Assembly (NCBI GenBank): GCA_021776345.1
Contig: JAJFGC010000160.1
Coordinates: forward strand, 1 to 39,203
Length of the DNA: 39,203 nucleotides
From: Hyphococcus sp.
GTDB lineage: Bacteria > Pseudomonadota > Alphaproteobacteria > Caulobacterales > Parvularculaceae
Reading direction: 5' to 3'
The stretch's first letter is position 1. The number at the start of each line of letters is the position of its first letter. The position numbers and the translations under genes were made by a program. Below, one piece after another: positions 1 to 10,400 of this stretch. The notes under the pieces were generated by a model. That model was given only the letters and a program-made list of their open reading frames with translations. It ran no database searches and had not been told where the DNA came from.

Positions 1-332
1 ACTCCGGCGCCAAGCGCGTTCAGTGCATCAAAGTGCTGGGCGGCGCCAAACGCAAATATGCGGGCGTCGGCGACATCATCGTTGTTTCCATTCAGGAAGC
101 GATACCGCGCGGCCGCGTGAAAAAGGGTCAGGTTATGCGCGCAGTTGTTGTGCGCACAGCGAAAGACATTAAGCGGCGCGATGGTTCTGTCATTCGTTTT
201 GACCGGAACGCTGCTGTACTGATCAACAATAATAAAGAGCCGATTGGCACACGTATTTTTGGCCCGGTTACGCGCGAATTGCGCGCCGCCAAACACATGA
301 AGATCGTGTCACTCGCGCCGGAGGTTCTGTAA
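1..332 (+). CDS. rplN: 50S ribosomal protein L14, 5' truncated by window edge
   Basis: Frame open from position 3: [52 protein letters not shown]..., typical L14; first gene of the spc-order cluster. Confidence 0.97.
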   Translation, partial: SGAKRVQCIKVLGGAKRKYAGVGDIIVVSIQEAIPRGRVKKGQVMRAVVVRTAKDIKRRDGSVIRFDRNAAVLINNNKEPIGTRIFGPVTRELRAAKHMKIVSLAPEVL

Positions 333-336
333 AGTC

Positions 337-651
337 ATGGCTGCGAAAATCAAAAAAGGCGACAGCGTCATCGTGCTTGCAGGTAAAGACCGCGGCAAGG
401 AAGGCGAAGTCATTCAGGTGATGCCAACGGATGACAGGGTTGTCGTGCGCGGTATCAACCTGATTAAGAAACACCAGAAGCAAACCCAGACTGAGCAGGG
501 TGGGATCATTACCAAAGAAGCATCACTACACATTTCTAATGTGGCGCTGAAAGATCCCTCGACTGGCAAGGCGACGCGGGTCGGCTTCAAAATTGAAGAT
601 GGAAAAAAGACACGGGTCGCAAAAGCGTCCGGCGAGGTTATCGGTGGCTGA
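337..651 (+). CDS. rplX: 50S ribosomal protein L24
   Basis: [30 protein letters not shown] (KOW motif), follows rplN. Confidence 0.97.
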   Translation: MAAKIKKGDSVIVLAGKDRGKEGEVIQVMPTDDRVVVRGINLIKKHQKQTQTEQGGIITKEASLHISNVALKDPSTGKATRVGFKIEDGKKTRVAKASGEVIGG

Positions 652-1204
652 AGCAAACGCATACGAACCGCGGCTCAAGAAGCTCTATCGCGATGAAATT
701 CGCGGTAAGATGAACACTGAGTTTAGCTACAAGAACGCAATGATGACGCCTAAGCTTGAAAAGGTTGTCATCAATATGGGACTTGGCGACGCCGTCAATG
801 ATCGAAAGGTCATCGAGAGCGCGATTGCTGATTTGACTCTTATTGCTGGTCAAAAGCCGGTCATCACGAAAGCACGCAAGTCGATTGCAAACTTTAAATT
901 GCGTGATGGCATGGCGATTGGGGTCAAAGTAACGCTGCGCAAAGACCGCATGTACGAATTTATAGACCGCTTTATCACGGTTGCGCTGCCGCGGGTTCGT
1001 GACTTTCGCGGCCTCAATGCAAAAAGCTTCGATGGCAAGGGTAATTTTGCCATGGGCTTGAAAGAACACATCGTGTTTCCGGAAATCGATTACGACAAGG
1101 TCGACAAAATTCGGGGCATGGACATTATCGTTTGCACAACCGCTTCAAATGATGACGAAGCGCGCGCGCTGCTGAAAGAATTCAACTTTCCGTTCCGGAA
1201 ATAG
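644..1204 (+). CDS. rplE: 50S ribosomal protein L5
   Basis: The track ORF starts at 593, but GTG at 644 gives [19 protein letters not shown]..., overlapping the rplX stop by 8 nt; the body is clear L5. Confidence 0.95.
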   Translation: MAEANAYEPRLKKLYRDEIRGKMNTEFSYKNAMMTPKLEKVVINMGLGDAVNDRKVIESAIADLTLIAGQKPVITKARKSIANFKLRDGMAIGVKVTLRKDRMYEFIDRFITVALPRVRDFRGLNAKSFDGKGNFAMGLKEHIVFPEIDYDKVDKIRGMDIIVCTTASNDDEARALLKEFNFPFRK

Positions 1205-1269
1205 TTGAGAGAAAGCCAAGGTTAAGCCAGGTCCGATCTATTCGGAAACCGGTTTGAAAAGGAGAAGAA

Positions 1270-1575
1270 ATGGCGAAGAAATCGATGGTCGAACGCGACC
1301 TCAAACGCCGCCGCATGGCGAAGAAGTTTGAGTCAAAGCGTACCCGACTGAAGGAAATCATCCGCGACAAAGACACGGCGGCGGAAGACCGCTTTGTGGC
1401 TGCGCTGAGGCTTGCAGAATTACCGCGCAACTCTTCGAAGACGCGTATTCGTAATCGCTGCCTCGTGTCTGGTCGTCCGCGCGGATATTATCGCAAGCTG
1501 AAAATGTCTCGGATTGCACTGCGCCAATTAGGGTCGGAAGGTAAGATTCCGGGCCTCGTGAAGTCTAGCTGGTAA
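1270..1575 (+). CDS. rpsN: 30S ribosomal protein S14
   Basis: [20 protein letters not shown]...[28 protein letters not shown]...KSSW; long S14 form without the CxxC zinc motifs. Confidence 0.97.
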   Translation: MAKKSMVERDLKRRRMAKKFESKRTRLKEIIRDKDTAAEDRFVAALRLAELPRNSSKTRIRNRCLVSGRPRGYYRKLKMSRIALRQLGSEGKIPGLVKSSW

Positions 1576-1589
1576 GGGAGCCGACACTT

Positions 1590-1988
1590 ATGTCTATCAA
1601 CGATCCTGTCGGCGATTTGATCACCCGTATCCGCAATGCGCAGATGCGCCGGCATTCTTCATTATCTGTACCCGCATCCAAATTACGCGGCTGGGTTCTC
1701 GATGTGCTTGAAGGCGAAGGCTACATCCGTGGTTATTCGCGCATGGAAAAAGATGGCGAGAAACCGTGTTTCGATGTTGAGCTTAAATATTTCGAAGGCC
1801 AGCCGGTCATTCAGAAAATCAAGCGCGTATCGAAGCCGGGCCGCCGGGTTTATTCGTCCGTGAGCGACCTTACGACGGTTCGCAACGGTCTTGGCATTTC
1901 AATTGTTTCGACGCCTAAGGGTGTTATGTCTGACGCAGCTGCGCGTGACGCCAATGTTGGCGGCGAAGTGCTCTGCGAAGTCTACTAA
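1590..1988 (+). CDS. rpsH: 30S ribosomal protein S8
   Basis: [21 protein letters not shown]...[26 protein letters not shown]. Confidence 0.97.
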   Translation: MSINDPVGDLITRIRNAQMRRHSSLSVPASKLRGWVLDVLEGEGYIRGYSRMEKDGEKPCFDVELKYFEGQPVIQKIKRVSKPGRRVYSSVSDLTTVRNGLGISIVSTPKGVMSDAAARDANVGGEVLCEVY

Positions 1989-2005
1989 CGGTTAGGAGCG
2001 AGGAC

Positions 2006-2539
2006 ATGTCCCGCATCGGCAAAAAAACAATCGCCGTTCCGCAAGGCGTCACCGTTTCGGTAGACGGCCAGATGGTAAAGGCAAAAGGCCCGAAGGGTGA
2101 GCTGGAGTTTGTCGTGAACGAACTTTGCACCGTCGCGCTTGAAGATAATGAATTGGCTGTAAAGCCTGTTAATAACACCAAACCTGCACGGTCTATGTGG
2201 GGTATGAATCGCACACGGCTTGCGAACATGGTCGATGGCGTTGCAACCGAATTTACGAAAACGCTTGAACTTGTTGGTGTTGGCTATCGTGCACAAATGA
2301 AGGGTAGTGCGCTTAATCTTGCCCTTGGTTTTTCACATGATATCAATTTCCCAATTCCTGATGGCATTAAGGTGGTAACGCCGAAGCCAACAGAAATTAT
2401 CATCACGGGAATCGACAAACAAAAAGTTGGACAGACAGCTGCGGAGATACGCTCATTCCGGCCGCCTGAGCCATATAAAGGCAAAGGCGTGAAATACGCT
2501 GACGAATATATCTTCCGCAAAGAAGGTAAGAAAAAGTAA
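2006..2539 (+). CDS. rplF: 50S ribosomal protein L6
   Basis: [21 protein letters not shown]...[26 protein letters not shown]. Confidence 0.97.
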   Translation: MSRIGKKTIAVPQGVTVSVDGQMVKAKGPKGELEFVVNELCTVALEDNELAVKPVNNTKPARSMWGMNRTRLANMVDGVATEFTKTLELVGVGYRAQMKGSALNLALGFSHDINFPIPDGIKVVTPKPTEIIITGIDKQKVGQTAAEIRSFRPPEPYKGKGVKYADEYIFRKEGKKK

Positions 2540-2561
2540 TTCTTAATAAGGGTGACCGGTC

Positions 2562-2927
2562 ATGGCTGACCAGAATAAAACAAAACAGGCGAGCCGCACG
2601 AAACGCACTCGCGCGAAACTTGCAAAAGTCGCAAATGGACGCCCGCGTCTATCTGTGTTTCGCTCGTCGAAAAACATTTCGGCGCAGATCATTGATGACG
2701 CACAAGGCAAAACATTGGCCTCTGCTTCATCAATGGACAAGGCACTGCGCGGTGATCTGAAGTCCAGCGCTGACAGCGCCGCGGCGACAAGCGTTGGCAA
2801 AGCAATTGCCGAACGTGCGAAAAAAGTCGGCGTCAACGACGTTGTCTTCGATCGTGGATCTTATCGTTTTCATGGCCGCATCAAAGCGCTGGCGGATGCC
2901 GCGCGTGAAGCTGGTCTTAATTTCTAA
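2562..2927 (+). CDS. rplR: 50S ribosomal protein L18
   Basis: [30 protein letters not shown]...[26 protein letters not shown]. Confidence 0.97.
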   Translation: MADQNKTKQASRTKRTRAKLAKVANGRPRLSVFRSSKNISAQIIDDAQGKTLASASSMDKALRGDLKSSADSAAATSVGKAIAERAKKVGVNDVVFDRGSYRFHGRIKALADAAREAGLNF

Positions 2928-2941
2928 GGGAGTACAACGCG

Positions 2942-3544
2942 ATGGCGCGTGATGAAGGACGAGGACGCGGAAGAGGCCGGGGTCGCGGACGCGGCGACCG
3001 CGAAGAGCGCGACGAGTTTGTTGACAAGCTAGTCGCAATCAACCGGGTCGCGAAAGTGGTCAAAGGTGGTAAAAACTTCGGTTTTGCAGCTCTTGTCGTC
3101 GTGGGCGATCAAAAAGGCCGTGTCGGCTTCGGCAAGGGCAAGGCCCGCGAAGTGCCGGAGGCGATCCGCAAAGCTACTCAGGAAGCCAAACGCAATCTTG
3201 TTCGCGTGCCGCTTCGCGAAGGCCGGACTTTGCACCACGACGCCAGCGGCCGCTGGGGTGCGGGCAAAGTTGTCCTGCGCGCTGCGCCAGCAGGTACCGG
3301 CATTATCGCGGGCGGCCCCATGCGGGCAATTTTTGAAACGCTCGGTGTTCAGGATGTGGTGGCCAAATCCATTGGTTCGTCGAACCCCTATAATATGGTT
3401 CGCGCAACCGTTGATGCACTGAAAAACCAAACGAGCCCGCGCTCGTTCGCTGCAAAACGCGGCAAGAAAGTCTCAGACATTCTGTCTCGCCGCACCGGTG
3501 GCGGACAGTCCAGCGCCGTTGAATCTGCTGACGCGGCTGCATAA
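2942..3544 (+). CDS. rpsE: 30S ribosomal protein S5 with RG-rich N-terminus
   Basis: [51 protein letters not shown], typical S5; preceded by an [12 protein letters not shown] tract. Confidence 0.97.
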   Translation: MARDEGRGRGRGRGRGRGDREERDEFVDKLVAINRVAKVVKGGKNFGFAALVVVGDQKGRVGFGKGKAREVPEAIRKATQEAKRNLVRVPLREGRTLHHDASGRWGAGKVVLRAAPAGTGIIAGGPMRAIFETLGVQDVVAKSIGSSNPYNMVRATVDALKNQTSPRSFAAKRGKKVSDILSRRTGGGQSSAVESADAAA

Positions 3545-3556
3545 GGAACAAGATCA

Positions 3557-3745
3557 ATGGCAGCGAAAAAAACTATCAAAGTCCGCCAGACCGGCAGCCC
3601 GATCCGTCGCCCGCAAGATCAGCGCGCGACCCTGATCGGCCTCGGTCTTAAAAAAATCGGTAGTGAACGTGAACTTGAGGATACGCCGTCTGTGCGTGGC
3701 ATGATCCGTAAGGTTTCACACATGGTGGAAATCGTCGAAGAATAA
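3557..3745 (+). CDS. rpmD: 50S ribosomal protein L30
   Basis: [53 protein letters not shown]. Confidence 0.96.
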   Translation: MAAKKTIKVRQTGSPIRRPQDQRATLIGLGLKKIGSERELEDTPSVRGMIRKVSHMVEIVEE

Positions 3746-3843
3746 AACGACGAGAAAACGCTAGGGTTAAACGTCCAAAAAAGGACATCACAGGCGAGGC
3801 GGCCAATTAACGTGTAAATGGCCCGTCGAAAGTCGAGGATAAA

Positions 3844-4311
3844 ATGAAGCTCAACGAACTCTCAGACAATAAAGGCGCTCGCAAAGAACGCATGCGCTTA
3901 GGGCGCGGTATTGGTTCAGGTAAAGGCAAAACCGGCGGCCGGGGCGTAAAGGGTCAAAAAGCGCGGTCGGGCGTTTCCGGTATCCGCGCTTATGAAGGCG
4001 GCCAGATGCCGCTTTATATGCGATTGCCAAAACGCGGCTTCAACAAACCGAACAAAGTAAAATACGCTGAGGTTAATATTGGCCGCATTCAGGCTGCGGT
4101 CGATGCTGGTAAGCTCGACAGCAAAGCCAAAGTTGATGCGGCGACGCTTGTTGAGGCCGGTGTTCTGCGCCGCGCCTATCAAGGCATTCGCCTCCTCGGT
4201 ACAGGCGAGTTCAAAGCCAAGATCGACTTTGAAGTGGCCCATGCTACGGCTGGCGCCAAGGCGGCGGTCGAAAAGGCTGGCGGGTCAGTCACAGTTCTGG
4301 AAGCCAAATAG
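3844..4311 (+). CDS. rplO: 50S ribosomal protein L15
   Basis: [43 protein letters not shown]. Confidence 0.97.
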   Translation: MKLNELSDNKGARKERMRLGRGIGSGKGKTGGRGVKGQKARSGVSGIRAYEGGQMPLYMRLPKRGFNKPNKVKYAEVNIGRIQAAVDAGKLDSKAKVDAATLVEAGVLRRAYQGIRLLGTGEFKAKIDFEVAHATAGAKAAVEKAGGSVTVLEAK

Positions 4312-4397
4312 GGCCTCTTTTTAGGGTTGCCCATCAGAATTTAGGCGCCACATGGGACCAGATCGGTTTTAAATGCCAAGCAAGGTGAAATGCTGAG

Positions 4398-5735
4398 ATG
4401 ACATCCGCAGCGGAACAATTTGCGTCGAACCTTACCTTCTCTTCCTTCGCTAAGGCTGAGGAGCTTAAAAAGCGGCTATTATTTACCCTTGGCGCTTTGA
4501 TTGTTTATCGCCTGGGCACATTCATTCCCCTGCCGGGGATTGATATGGTCGCCTTTTCACAAGGGTTCCAAAGCCAACAAAGCGGCCTCCTTGGGTCGTT
4601 GAACTTGTTTGCTGGCGGCGCCGTTGAGCGCATGGCGATCTTTGCGCTTAATATCATGCCGTATATTTCTGCATCGATTATCATGCAGTTGATGTCAGCG
4701 GTGATCCCTTCGCTTGAAGCAATCAAGAAGGAAGGCGAGCAGGGCCGTCGTCAGATCAATCAGTATACACGGTATTTGACGGTTTTTCTGGCGACAATGC
4801 AGGGTTATTTCATCGCCGTCAGCCTACAGGGCCAAGGTTTTGCGGTTAACCCAGGGCCGTTTTTCTTGGCGACCACTGTCGTAACAATGGTCGGCGGCGT
4901 CATGTTCCTCTTGTGGCTTGGAGAACAAATCACTGCCCGCGGCGTTGGCAACGGCGTATCGCTAATCATCTTTGCCGGTATTGTCGCGGAGCTTCCGCGC
5001 GCAATCGCTGGCCTGCTCGATCAGGGCCGCACCGGCGCCGGCATTGGCGGCGGCACAATCCTGATCATTGCGGCGCTTGCACTGGCGCTTATTGCCTTTG
5101 TTGTTTTTATTGAGCGCTCTCAACGTCGGATCGTCGTTCAGTATCCTCGTCGTCAGGTCGGTCAGCGAATGACGCAAGGAGAGAAATCTCACTTGCCGCT
5201 GAAACTAAACCCATCGGGTGTAATCCCCCCAATTTTTGCATCATCGCTACTTTTACTGCCGGCAACGGCATTCGGCGCCATTGGTGACAATTCACCGGAG
5301 TGGCTGACGACGCTACAATTCCTGTTTGCGCCAGGCCGGCCGCTTTACATTGGATTTTACGCCTTTTTGATTATCGGCTTTACATTCATCTACACATCCG
5401 TCGTCTTTAATGTCGAAGATGTTGCCGACAACCTCAAAAAATACGGCGGGTTCATTCAAGGGTACCGTCCGGGCGCTCGCACCGCGGAGTACCTTGATTT
5501 TGTGGTGACGCGATTAACGGTGATCGGCGCTCTCTACCTCACGGCGGTATGTATTTTCCCGGAACTCCTGAAGGCTGCTTCGGGGCAATCAATCCCCGTT
5601 TACATTGGCGGTACGTCGCTTTTGATTGTTGTCTCGGTGACGCTCGATACTGTCTCACAGATTCAGGGCCACCTTGTCGCCCAGCAATATGAGAGCCTGA
5701 TCAAGAAGTCGAAGCTCCGTGGCGGGCGGCGATGA
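4398..5735 (+). CDS. secY: Preprotein translocase subunit SecY
   Basis: 445 aa polytopic membrane protein with SecY signatures (ELKKRLLFTLGALIVYRLGTFIPLPGID; GEQITARGVGNGVSLIIFAGIVAELP). Confidence 0.98.
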   Translation: MTSAAEQFASNLTFSSFAKAEELKKRLLFTLGALIVYRLGTFIPLPGIDMVAFSQGFQSQQSGLLGSLNLFAGGAVERMAIFALNIMPYISASIIMQLMSAVIPSLEAIKKEGEQGRRQINQYTRYLTVFLATMQGYFIAVSLQGQGFAVNPGPFFLATTVVTMVGGVMFLLWLGEQITARGVGNGVSLIIFAGIVAELPRAIAGLLDQGRTGAGIGGGTILIIAALALALIAFVVFIERSQRRIVVQYPRRQVGQRMTQGEKSHLPLKLNPSGVIPPIFASSLLLLPATAFGAIGDNSPEWLTTLQFLFAPGRPLYIGFYAFLIIGFTFIYTSVVFNVEDVADNLKKYGGFIQGYRPGARTAEYLDFVVTRLTVIGALYLTAVCIFPELLKAASGQSIPVYIGGTSLLIVVSVTLDTVSQIQGHLVAQQYESLIKKSKLRGGRR

Positions 5736-6322
5736 TCGTCATTTTTCTTGGACCGCCGGGGGCCGGCAAAGGCACGCAGGCTGCACACATCGTCAAGACA
5801 TATGGCATTCCTCAATTATCGACTGGCGACATGCTTCGCGCTGCGGTGAAGGCTCAAACGCCAGTGGGGAAGCAAGCCAAAGCAGTCATGGATGCGGGCA
5901 ACCTTGTCTCTGACGATATCGTCGCGGCCATTGTCGAAGAACGTATTGAACAGCAGGATTGTGAACCCGGCTTCCTGTTGGACGGCTTCCCGAGGACCGT
6001 CGCACAGGCCGAAATGCTTGATGCGATGCTTACCAAAAAGGGAAGGAGCATCGATGCGGTCATCGAATTGAAGGTCGATGAGGACGTTCTGCTGGAGCGC
6101 CTGCGCTATCGAATCGCGGAAACGCGCGCCCGAGGCGAACCGCCTCGCAAGGATGACAATGAAGAAACCTTCAAATATCGCCTTCAGGTCTATAAGGATC
6201 AAACCGCACCACTGATCCCGTATTACGAAAATCAAAGCAAATTGAAGGCATTAGACGGCATGGGGACGGTTGAAGCGGTCTCTGCGGCGATTGATGGCAT
6301 TTTGGGGGAAGGAAGGGGCTGA
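5732..6322 (+). CDS. adk: Adenylate kinase, short-lid form
   Basis: MIVIFLGPPGAGKGTQAAHI (P-loop), LLDGFPRTVAQAEMLD; ATGA overlap with the secY stop. Confidence 0.98.
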   Translation: MIVIFLGPPGAGKGTQAAHIVKTYGIPQLSTGDMLRAAVKAQTPVGKQAKAVMDAGNLVSDDIVAAIVEERIEQQDCEPGFLLDGFPRTVAQAEMLDAMLTKKGRSIDAVIELKVDEDVLLERLRYRIAETRARGEPPRKDDNEETFKYRLQVYKDQTAPLIPYYENQSKLKALDGMGTVEAVSAAIDGILGEGRG

Positions 6323-6339
6323 AAAAGCCCTGAAAACGG

Positions 6340-6367
6340 TTGACGGCGGGCCCGGCGCGACTATATC
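6340..6367 (+). promoter_or_regulatory. Candidate sigma70-type promoter for rpsM-rpsK-rpoA-rplQ
   Basis: TTGACG (6340-6345), 16 nt spacer, TATATC (6362-6367) in the adk-rpsM gap. Confidence 0.6.
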
Positions 6368-6527
6368 TACGCGCTCTCCGCCATCAGGAGTATTGCTCGC
6401 TCGGCTCGGGTCTTTCGCGCCGTCGCGAGCTTCGTTGCATTGATGGTTACTAGCGATAGTGACTTAAGGATAACGGCTAGCCCGGCCGATAAAACTGGGG
6501 CGGAGAACGAGAAAAAGGAAGAACTCA

Positions 6528-6896
6528 GTGGCCCGTATTGCAGGTGTCAACATACCGACCAACAAGCGCGTAACCATCGCGCTACGCTACATTCATGGAA
6601 TCGGCCCGGCAAAAGCCGCCGAGATATGCGAAACCGTTGGCATCGCGCCTGAGCGGCGCGTGCAGGAACTTTCCGACGCGGAAGTCTTGCAGATCCGCGA
6701 AGCGATCGACCGGGACTTTATGGTTGAAGGCGACTTGCGCCGGGATACCGCCGTTAACATCAAGCGGCTTATGGACCAGGCTTGCTATCGCGGTCTTCGA
6801 CATCGCCGCGGGTTGCCGGTTCGCGGCCAACGCACACACACAAACGCGCGCACGCGCAAAGGCCCGGCTAAGCCGATCGCCGGTAAGAAGAAGTAA
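6528..6896 (+). CDS. rpsM: 30S ribosomal protein S13
   Basis: GTG start; [34 protein letters not shown]...[24 protein letters not shown]. Confidence 0.98.
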   Translation: MARIAGVNIPTNKRVTIALRYIHGIGPAKAAEICETVGIAPERRVQELSDAEVLQIREAIDRDFMVEGDLRRDTAVNIKRLMDQACYRGLRHRRGLPVRGQRTHTNARTRKGPAKPIAGKKK

Positions 6897-6908
6897 GGAT
6901 CAGTCCCG

Positions 6909-7304
6909 ATGGCAAAATCACCGGCAGGCGGACGCGTTAAGCGTCGCGAGCGCAAAAATATTTCAACTGGCGTCGTTCACGTCAATGCATCGTTCAACAA
7001 CACGATGATTACAATTGCTGATGAGCAGGGTAACGCAATTTCCTGGTCGTCCGCTGGCGGCATGGGCTTTAAAGGCTCACGCAAATCGACGCCTTACGCC
7101 GCGCAGCTCGCAGCAGAAGACGCCGCCAAAAAGGCAATGGACCACGGCATGCAGACTGTCAGCGTTCAAGTGCGCGGTCCGGGCTCAGGTCGTGAGAGTG
7201 CGTTGCGCGCCTTGCAGTCTGCTGGTCTTACCGTTTCCGTTATTCGCGACGTGACGCCGATCCCGCATAACGGAACGCGCCCTCGCAAACGCCGCCGCGT
7301 TTAA
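6909..7304 (+). CDS. rpsK: 30S ribosomal protein S11
   Basis: [46 protein letters not shown]...[12 protein letters not shown]. Confidence 0.98.
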   Translation: MAKSPAGGRVKRRERKNISTGVVHVNASFNNTMITIADEQGNAISWSSAGGMGFKGSRKSTPYAAQLAAEDAAKKAMDHGMQTVSVQVRGPGSGRESALRALQSAGLTVSVIRDVTPIPHNGTRPRKRRRV

Positions 7305-7342
7305 TTCAAGAAGTTTTATCCCCCGAAAGAGCGATCTCACCC

Positions 7343-8368
7343 ATGGACCTATCGAACATACTTGAGAAGAACTGGCAGGAGTTGATCCGCCCCAATAAGC
7401 TTGAAGTCGCACCTGGCGCAGATGGATTGCGCAAGGCGACGATCATCGCCCAACCGCTTGAGCGTGGCTTTGGCCTAACGCTTGGCAACTCGCTTCGCCG
7501 TATTATGATGTCGTCGCTGCAAGGCGCCGCCGTCACATCAATCCAAATCGATGGCGTAGTGCACGAATTTTCGTCGATCCCCGGCGTGCGTGAAGACGTC
7601 ACCGACATCGTCTTGAATGTTAAGCAGCTTGCGCTGCGCATGCATGGCGACGGCCCGCGCCGTCTCGTCCTCAAGCGTGACACATCAGGCATAGTGACTG
7701 CAGCTGATATTGAAGAAACATCAGCAGTTGAAATCTTGAATAAAGATCATGTCATTTGCCACCTCGATGAGGGCGCTTCGCTCCGCATGGAACTGACAAT
7801 CAATACTGGCAAGGGCTACACGCAATCTGAGCAAAACCGCCCGGAAGATGCGCCAATTGGTCTGATCCCGATTGATAGTCTTTATAGCCCGGTTATTCGC
7901 GTTGCTTATCGCGTTGAGAACACACGCGAAGGTCAAGTGCTCGATTATGATCGCCTGATCATGGACATCGAGACAGATGGCTCCGTCACGCCAGAAGACT
8001 CCGCCGCTTATGCTGCACGCATCCTTCAGGATCAGCTCCAGATATTCATCAACTTTGATGAGCCGGCAAAAGATACTGGCGGCGAGACCCGTGAAGAGCT
8101 TCCGTTCAATCCTGCGCTCTTACGCAAAGTTGACGAACTTGAACTCTCGGTGCGGTCTGCAAACTGCCTGAAAAATGACAATATCGTTTACATTGGCGAC
8201 CTTATTCAGAAGACCGAAGCCGAAATGCTCCGCACACCGAATTTTGGCCGCAAGTCACTAAACGAAATCAAAGAAGTGCTTGCTGGCCTTGGCCTCCATC
8301 TCGGTATGGATGTGCCGGATTGGCCGCCGGACAATATTGAAGACCTCGCTAAGAAATTTGACGAATAA
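7343..8368 (+). CDS. rpoA: DNA-directed RNA polymerase alpha subunit
   Basis: [31 protein letters not shown]-type N-terminal domain plus alpha-CTD ([46 protein letters not shown]). Confidence 0.98.
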   Translation: MDLSNILEKNWQELIRPNKLEVAPGADGLRKATIIAQPLERGFGLTLGNSLRRIMMSSLQGAAVTSIQIDGVVHEFSSIPGVREDVTDIVLNVKQLALRMHGDGPRRLVLKRDTSGIVTAADIEETSAVEILNKDHVICHLDEGASLRMELTINTGKGYTQSEQNRPEDAPIGLIPIDSLYSPVIRVAYRVENTREGQVLDYDRLIMDIETDGSVTPEDSAAYAARILQDQLQIFINFDEPAKDTGGETREELPFNPALLRKVDELELSVRSANCLKNDNIVYIGDLIQKTEAEMLRTPNFGRKSLNEIKEVLAGLGLHLGMDVPDWPPDNIEDLAKKFDE

Positions 8369-8402
8369 GCCGGCATAGAGCTCGGCATAAGGAGTAACGC
8401 CC

Positions 8403-8843
8403 ATGCGACACGGAATGGCGCACCGTAAACTGAACCGTACGCACGAACACCGCAAAGCGATGTTTGCTAATATGGCGTGCGCGCTCATCAAGCATGAGCA
8501 AATCACCACAACCTTGCCGAAAGCAAAAGCGCTTCGCCCAGTTGTCGAAAAGCTTGTGACGCTGGCGAAACACGCTGACGCCGACAAGGATCGTGCATTG
8601 CATTTGCGCCGTCTGGCGGTCAGCCGTATTCGCGATAAGGACATGGCGAAGAAGCTCTTCGATACGCTTGGCCCCCGCTATGCGGAACGCAATGGCGGCT
8701 ACATCCGCATTATGAAAGCGGGCTTCCGCTATGGCGATAATGCGCCGCTCGCAGTGATCGAATTCGTAGATCGCGATGAAGACGCCAAAGGTCTGGATTC
8801 CGGGCCGGTTATCGGCGTTGAGGATGATGACACCGAAGAATAG
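8403..8843 (+). CDS. rplQ: 50S ribosomal protein L17
   Basis: [56 protein letters not shown]. Confidence 0.98.
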   Translation: MRHGMAHRKLNRTHEHRKAMFANMACALIKHEQITTTLPKAKALRPVVEKLVTLAKHADADKDRALHLRRLAVSRIRDKDMAKKLFDTLGPRYAERNGGYIRIMKAGFRYGDNAPLAVIEFVDRDEDAKGLDSGPVIGVEDDDTEE

Positions 8844-8894
8844 CCTTCTCTCAAGTCGCTTGCAAAAGCTTCACGCGGCGAATGATTGAATTTA

Positions 8895-8933
8895 GAGCGC
8901 ACAGGATGGTATTCTTGTGCGTTCTTTTTGTTT
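8895..8933 (+). terminator. Intrinsic terminator after rplQ
   Basis: GAGCGCACAGGA (8895-8906) pairs with TCTTGTGCGTTC (8913-8924): 12 bp including two G-U pairs, 6-nt loop, followed by TTTTTGTTT. Confidence 0.85.
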
Positions 8934-8946
8934 CTGGAGACGTCTC

Positions 8947-10395
8947 ATGATGCGTTGGTTATTAGCCCCTATCGCCGCGATCGCCCTTTCATTTGCATCT
9001 GCCTGTGCGCAACCGGCTCCATCTGCGGAATCCGCCTCCGATGAAATGCAGGGCGAGACGATTACGGCGGCGCCGCGACTGGTGCCAGAATCCATGTCTG
9101 AGGTGAAACTGTCCTTCGCGCCGGTGGTCGAGCGAGCAGCGCCGGCTGTTGTGAATGTTTATTCACGCCGGGTTGTGCAGCAACGCAGTCCATTTGCCGG
9201 CGACCCATTCTTTGAGCGCTTCTTTGGCAGCTCCGGCGCGCCGCGCGAACGAGTGCAAAATTCCCTTGGCTCTGGCGTTGTCGTTAGTCCGGACGGCGTG
9301 ATCGTCACCAACAATCATGTCATTCAGGGGATGACCGAGATCAAAGTTGTCCTTAATGACCGGCGCGAATTTAGCGCTGAACTTGTGCTCGCCGATCCGC
9401 AAACGGATTTGGCGGTTTTGCAAATTGAAACGGAAGAACCATTGCCGTTTTTGTCATTCGCCAATTCTGACGGTTTGCAGGTTGGTGATGTCGTGTTGGC
9501 GATTGGCAATCCGTTTGGTGTTGGCCAAACCGTAACGAGCGGAATTGTCTCCGCGCTTGCACGAACGGCAGTTTCCGTTTCAGACTATCAATTCTTCATC
9601 CAAACCGACGCCGCAATCAATCCGGGTAATTCCGGCGGCGCCCTGGTCGATACTGATGGACGCCTGGTTGGCGTTAATACCGCGATTTATTCGCGTTCCG
9701 GCGGCTCTAACGGCATTGGCTTTGCAATTCCCTCCAGGCTGGTCCAGCAGGTTATTAATTCCGCCGTTGATGGCAGTGCGTTGGTGCGCCCATGGATTGG
9801 CGCGTCAACCAGCACCGTGACGTCGGATATGGCGAAGGCCTTGAAGCTCGACCGACCTGCAGGAGCGATTGTCGATGATCTTTGGACGAAGGGACCAGCC
9901 GAAACCGGCGGCCTCAAAGCTGGCGACGTCATTGTCGAAGTCGACGGTCAGCCTGTTTATGACGCCCAGACACTACAATATCGCATCGGCGTTAAGAATG
10001 ACGCCGATAATGCAGCGGTTGCATATGTGCGCGGCGGCAAATTGCGCCATACAACACTTAAACTGCAATTGCCGCCAGAAACGCCTGCGCGCGACCCCCG
10101 CGCCCTGGAGGGCAACCACCCGCTGAACGGCGTGACGGTTGATAATCTTTCGCCACGCTACAGTGAAGAGCTCGGTCTTCCCCCCTTATCCAAAGGGGTT
10201 GTCGTCGCGGAAGTTCAGTCACGTTCGTTTGCGGCCCGTCGAGGCCTGCGGCCTGGTCATAAGATTGTATCCGTAAACGGAAAGAATATCCGAACAGCCG
10301 CTGAGCTTGATCGTGAGATCGCAAAACCGAGCCGAAGCTGGGAGCTAGAGATTGACACAGGCGGACGCATCGTTCCTTGGCAGGTTGGCCGCTAG
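8947..10395 (+). CDS. Periplasmic serine protease, DegP/DegQ (Do/HtrA) family
   Basis: Signal peptide MMRWLLAPIAAIALSFASACAQ; trypsin-like core NNHVIQGM, TDLAVLQI, NPGNSGGALVDTDG; two PDZ-like regions. ATG 8947 with GGAGA RBS preferred over the track start 8917. Confidence 0.93.
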   Translation: MMRWLLAPIAAIALSFASACAQPAPSAESASDEMQGETITAAPRLVPESMSEVKLSFAPVVERAAPAVVNVYSRRVVQQRSPFAGDPFFERFFGSSGAPRERVQNSLGSGVVVSPDGVIVTNNHVIQGMTEIKVVLNDRREFSAELVLADPQTDLAVLQIETEEPLPFLSFANSDGLQVGDVVLAIGNPFGVGQTVTSGIVSALARTAVSVSDYQFFIQTDAAINPGNSGGALVDTDGRLVGVNTAIYSRSGGSNGIGFAIPSRLVQQVINSAVDGSALVRPWIGASTSTVTSDMAKALKLDRPAGAIVDDLWTKGPAETGGLKAGDVIVEVDGQPVYDAQTLQYRIGVKNDADNAAVAYVRGGKLRHTTLKLQLPPETPARDPRALEGNHPLNGVTVDNLSPRYSEELGLPPLSKGVVVAEVQSRSFAARRGLRPGHKIVSVNGKNIRTAAELDREIAKPSRSWELEIDTGGRIVPWQVGR

Positions 10396-10400
10396 CAGCG

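Noticed and set aside
2957-3000. GGACGCGG-like repeats as a DNA tandem repeat or CRISPR-like element
   Set aside because: This is only the RG-codon tract within rpsE, with no spacer structure. No CRISPR-like array was seen anywhere in the window.
5816-6235. 139-aa minus-strand ORF antisense to adk
   Set aside because: Shadow of a well-supported adenylate kinase gene.
8917-8946. Track start of the Do-family protease at 8917
   Set aside because: That GTG lies inside the rplQ terminator stem; ATG 8947 has an SD and produces a proper signal peptide.
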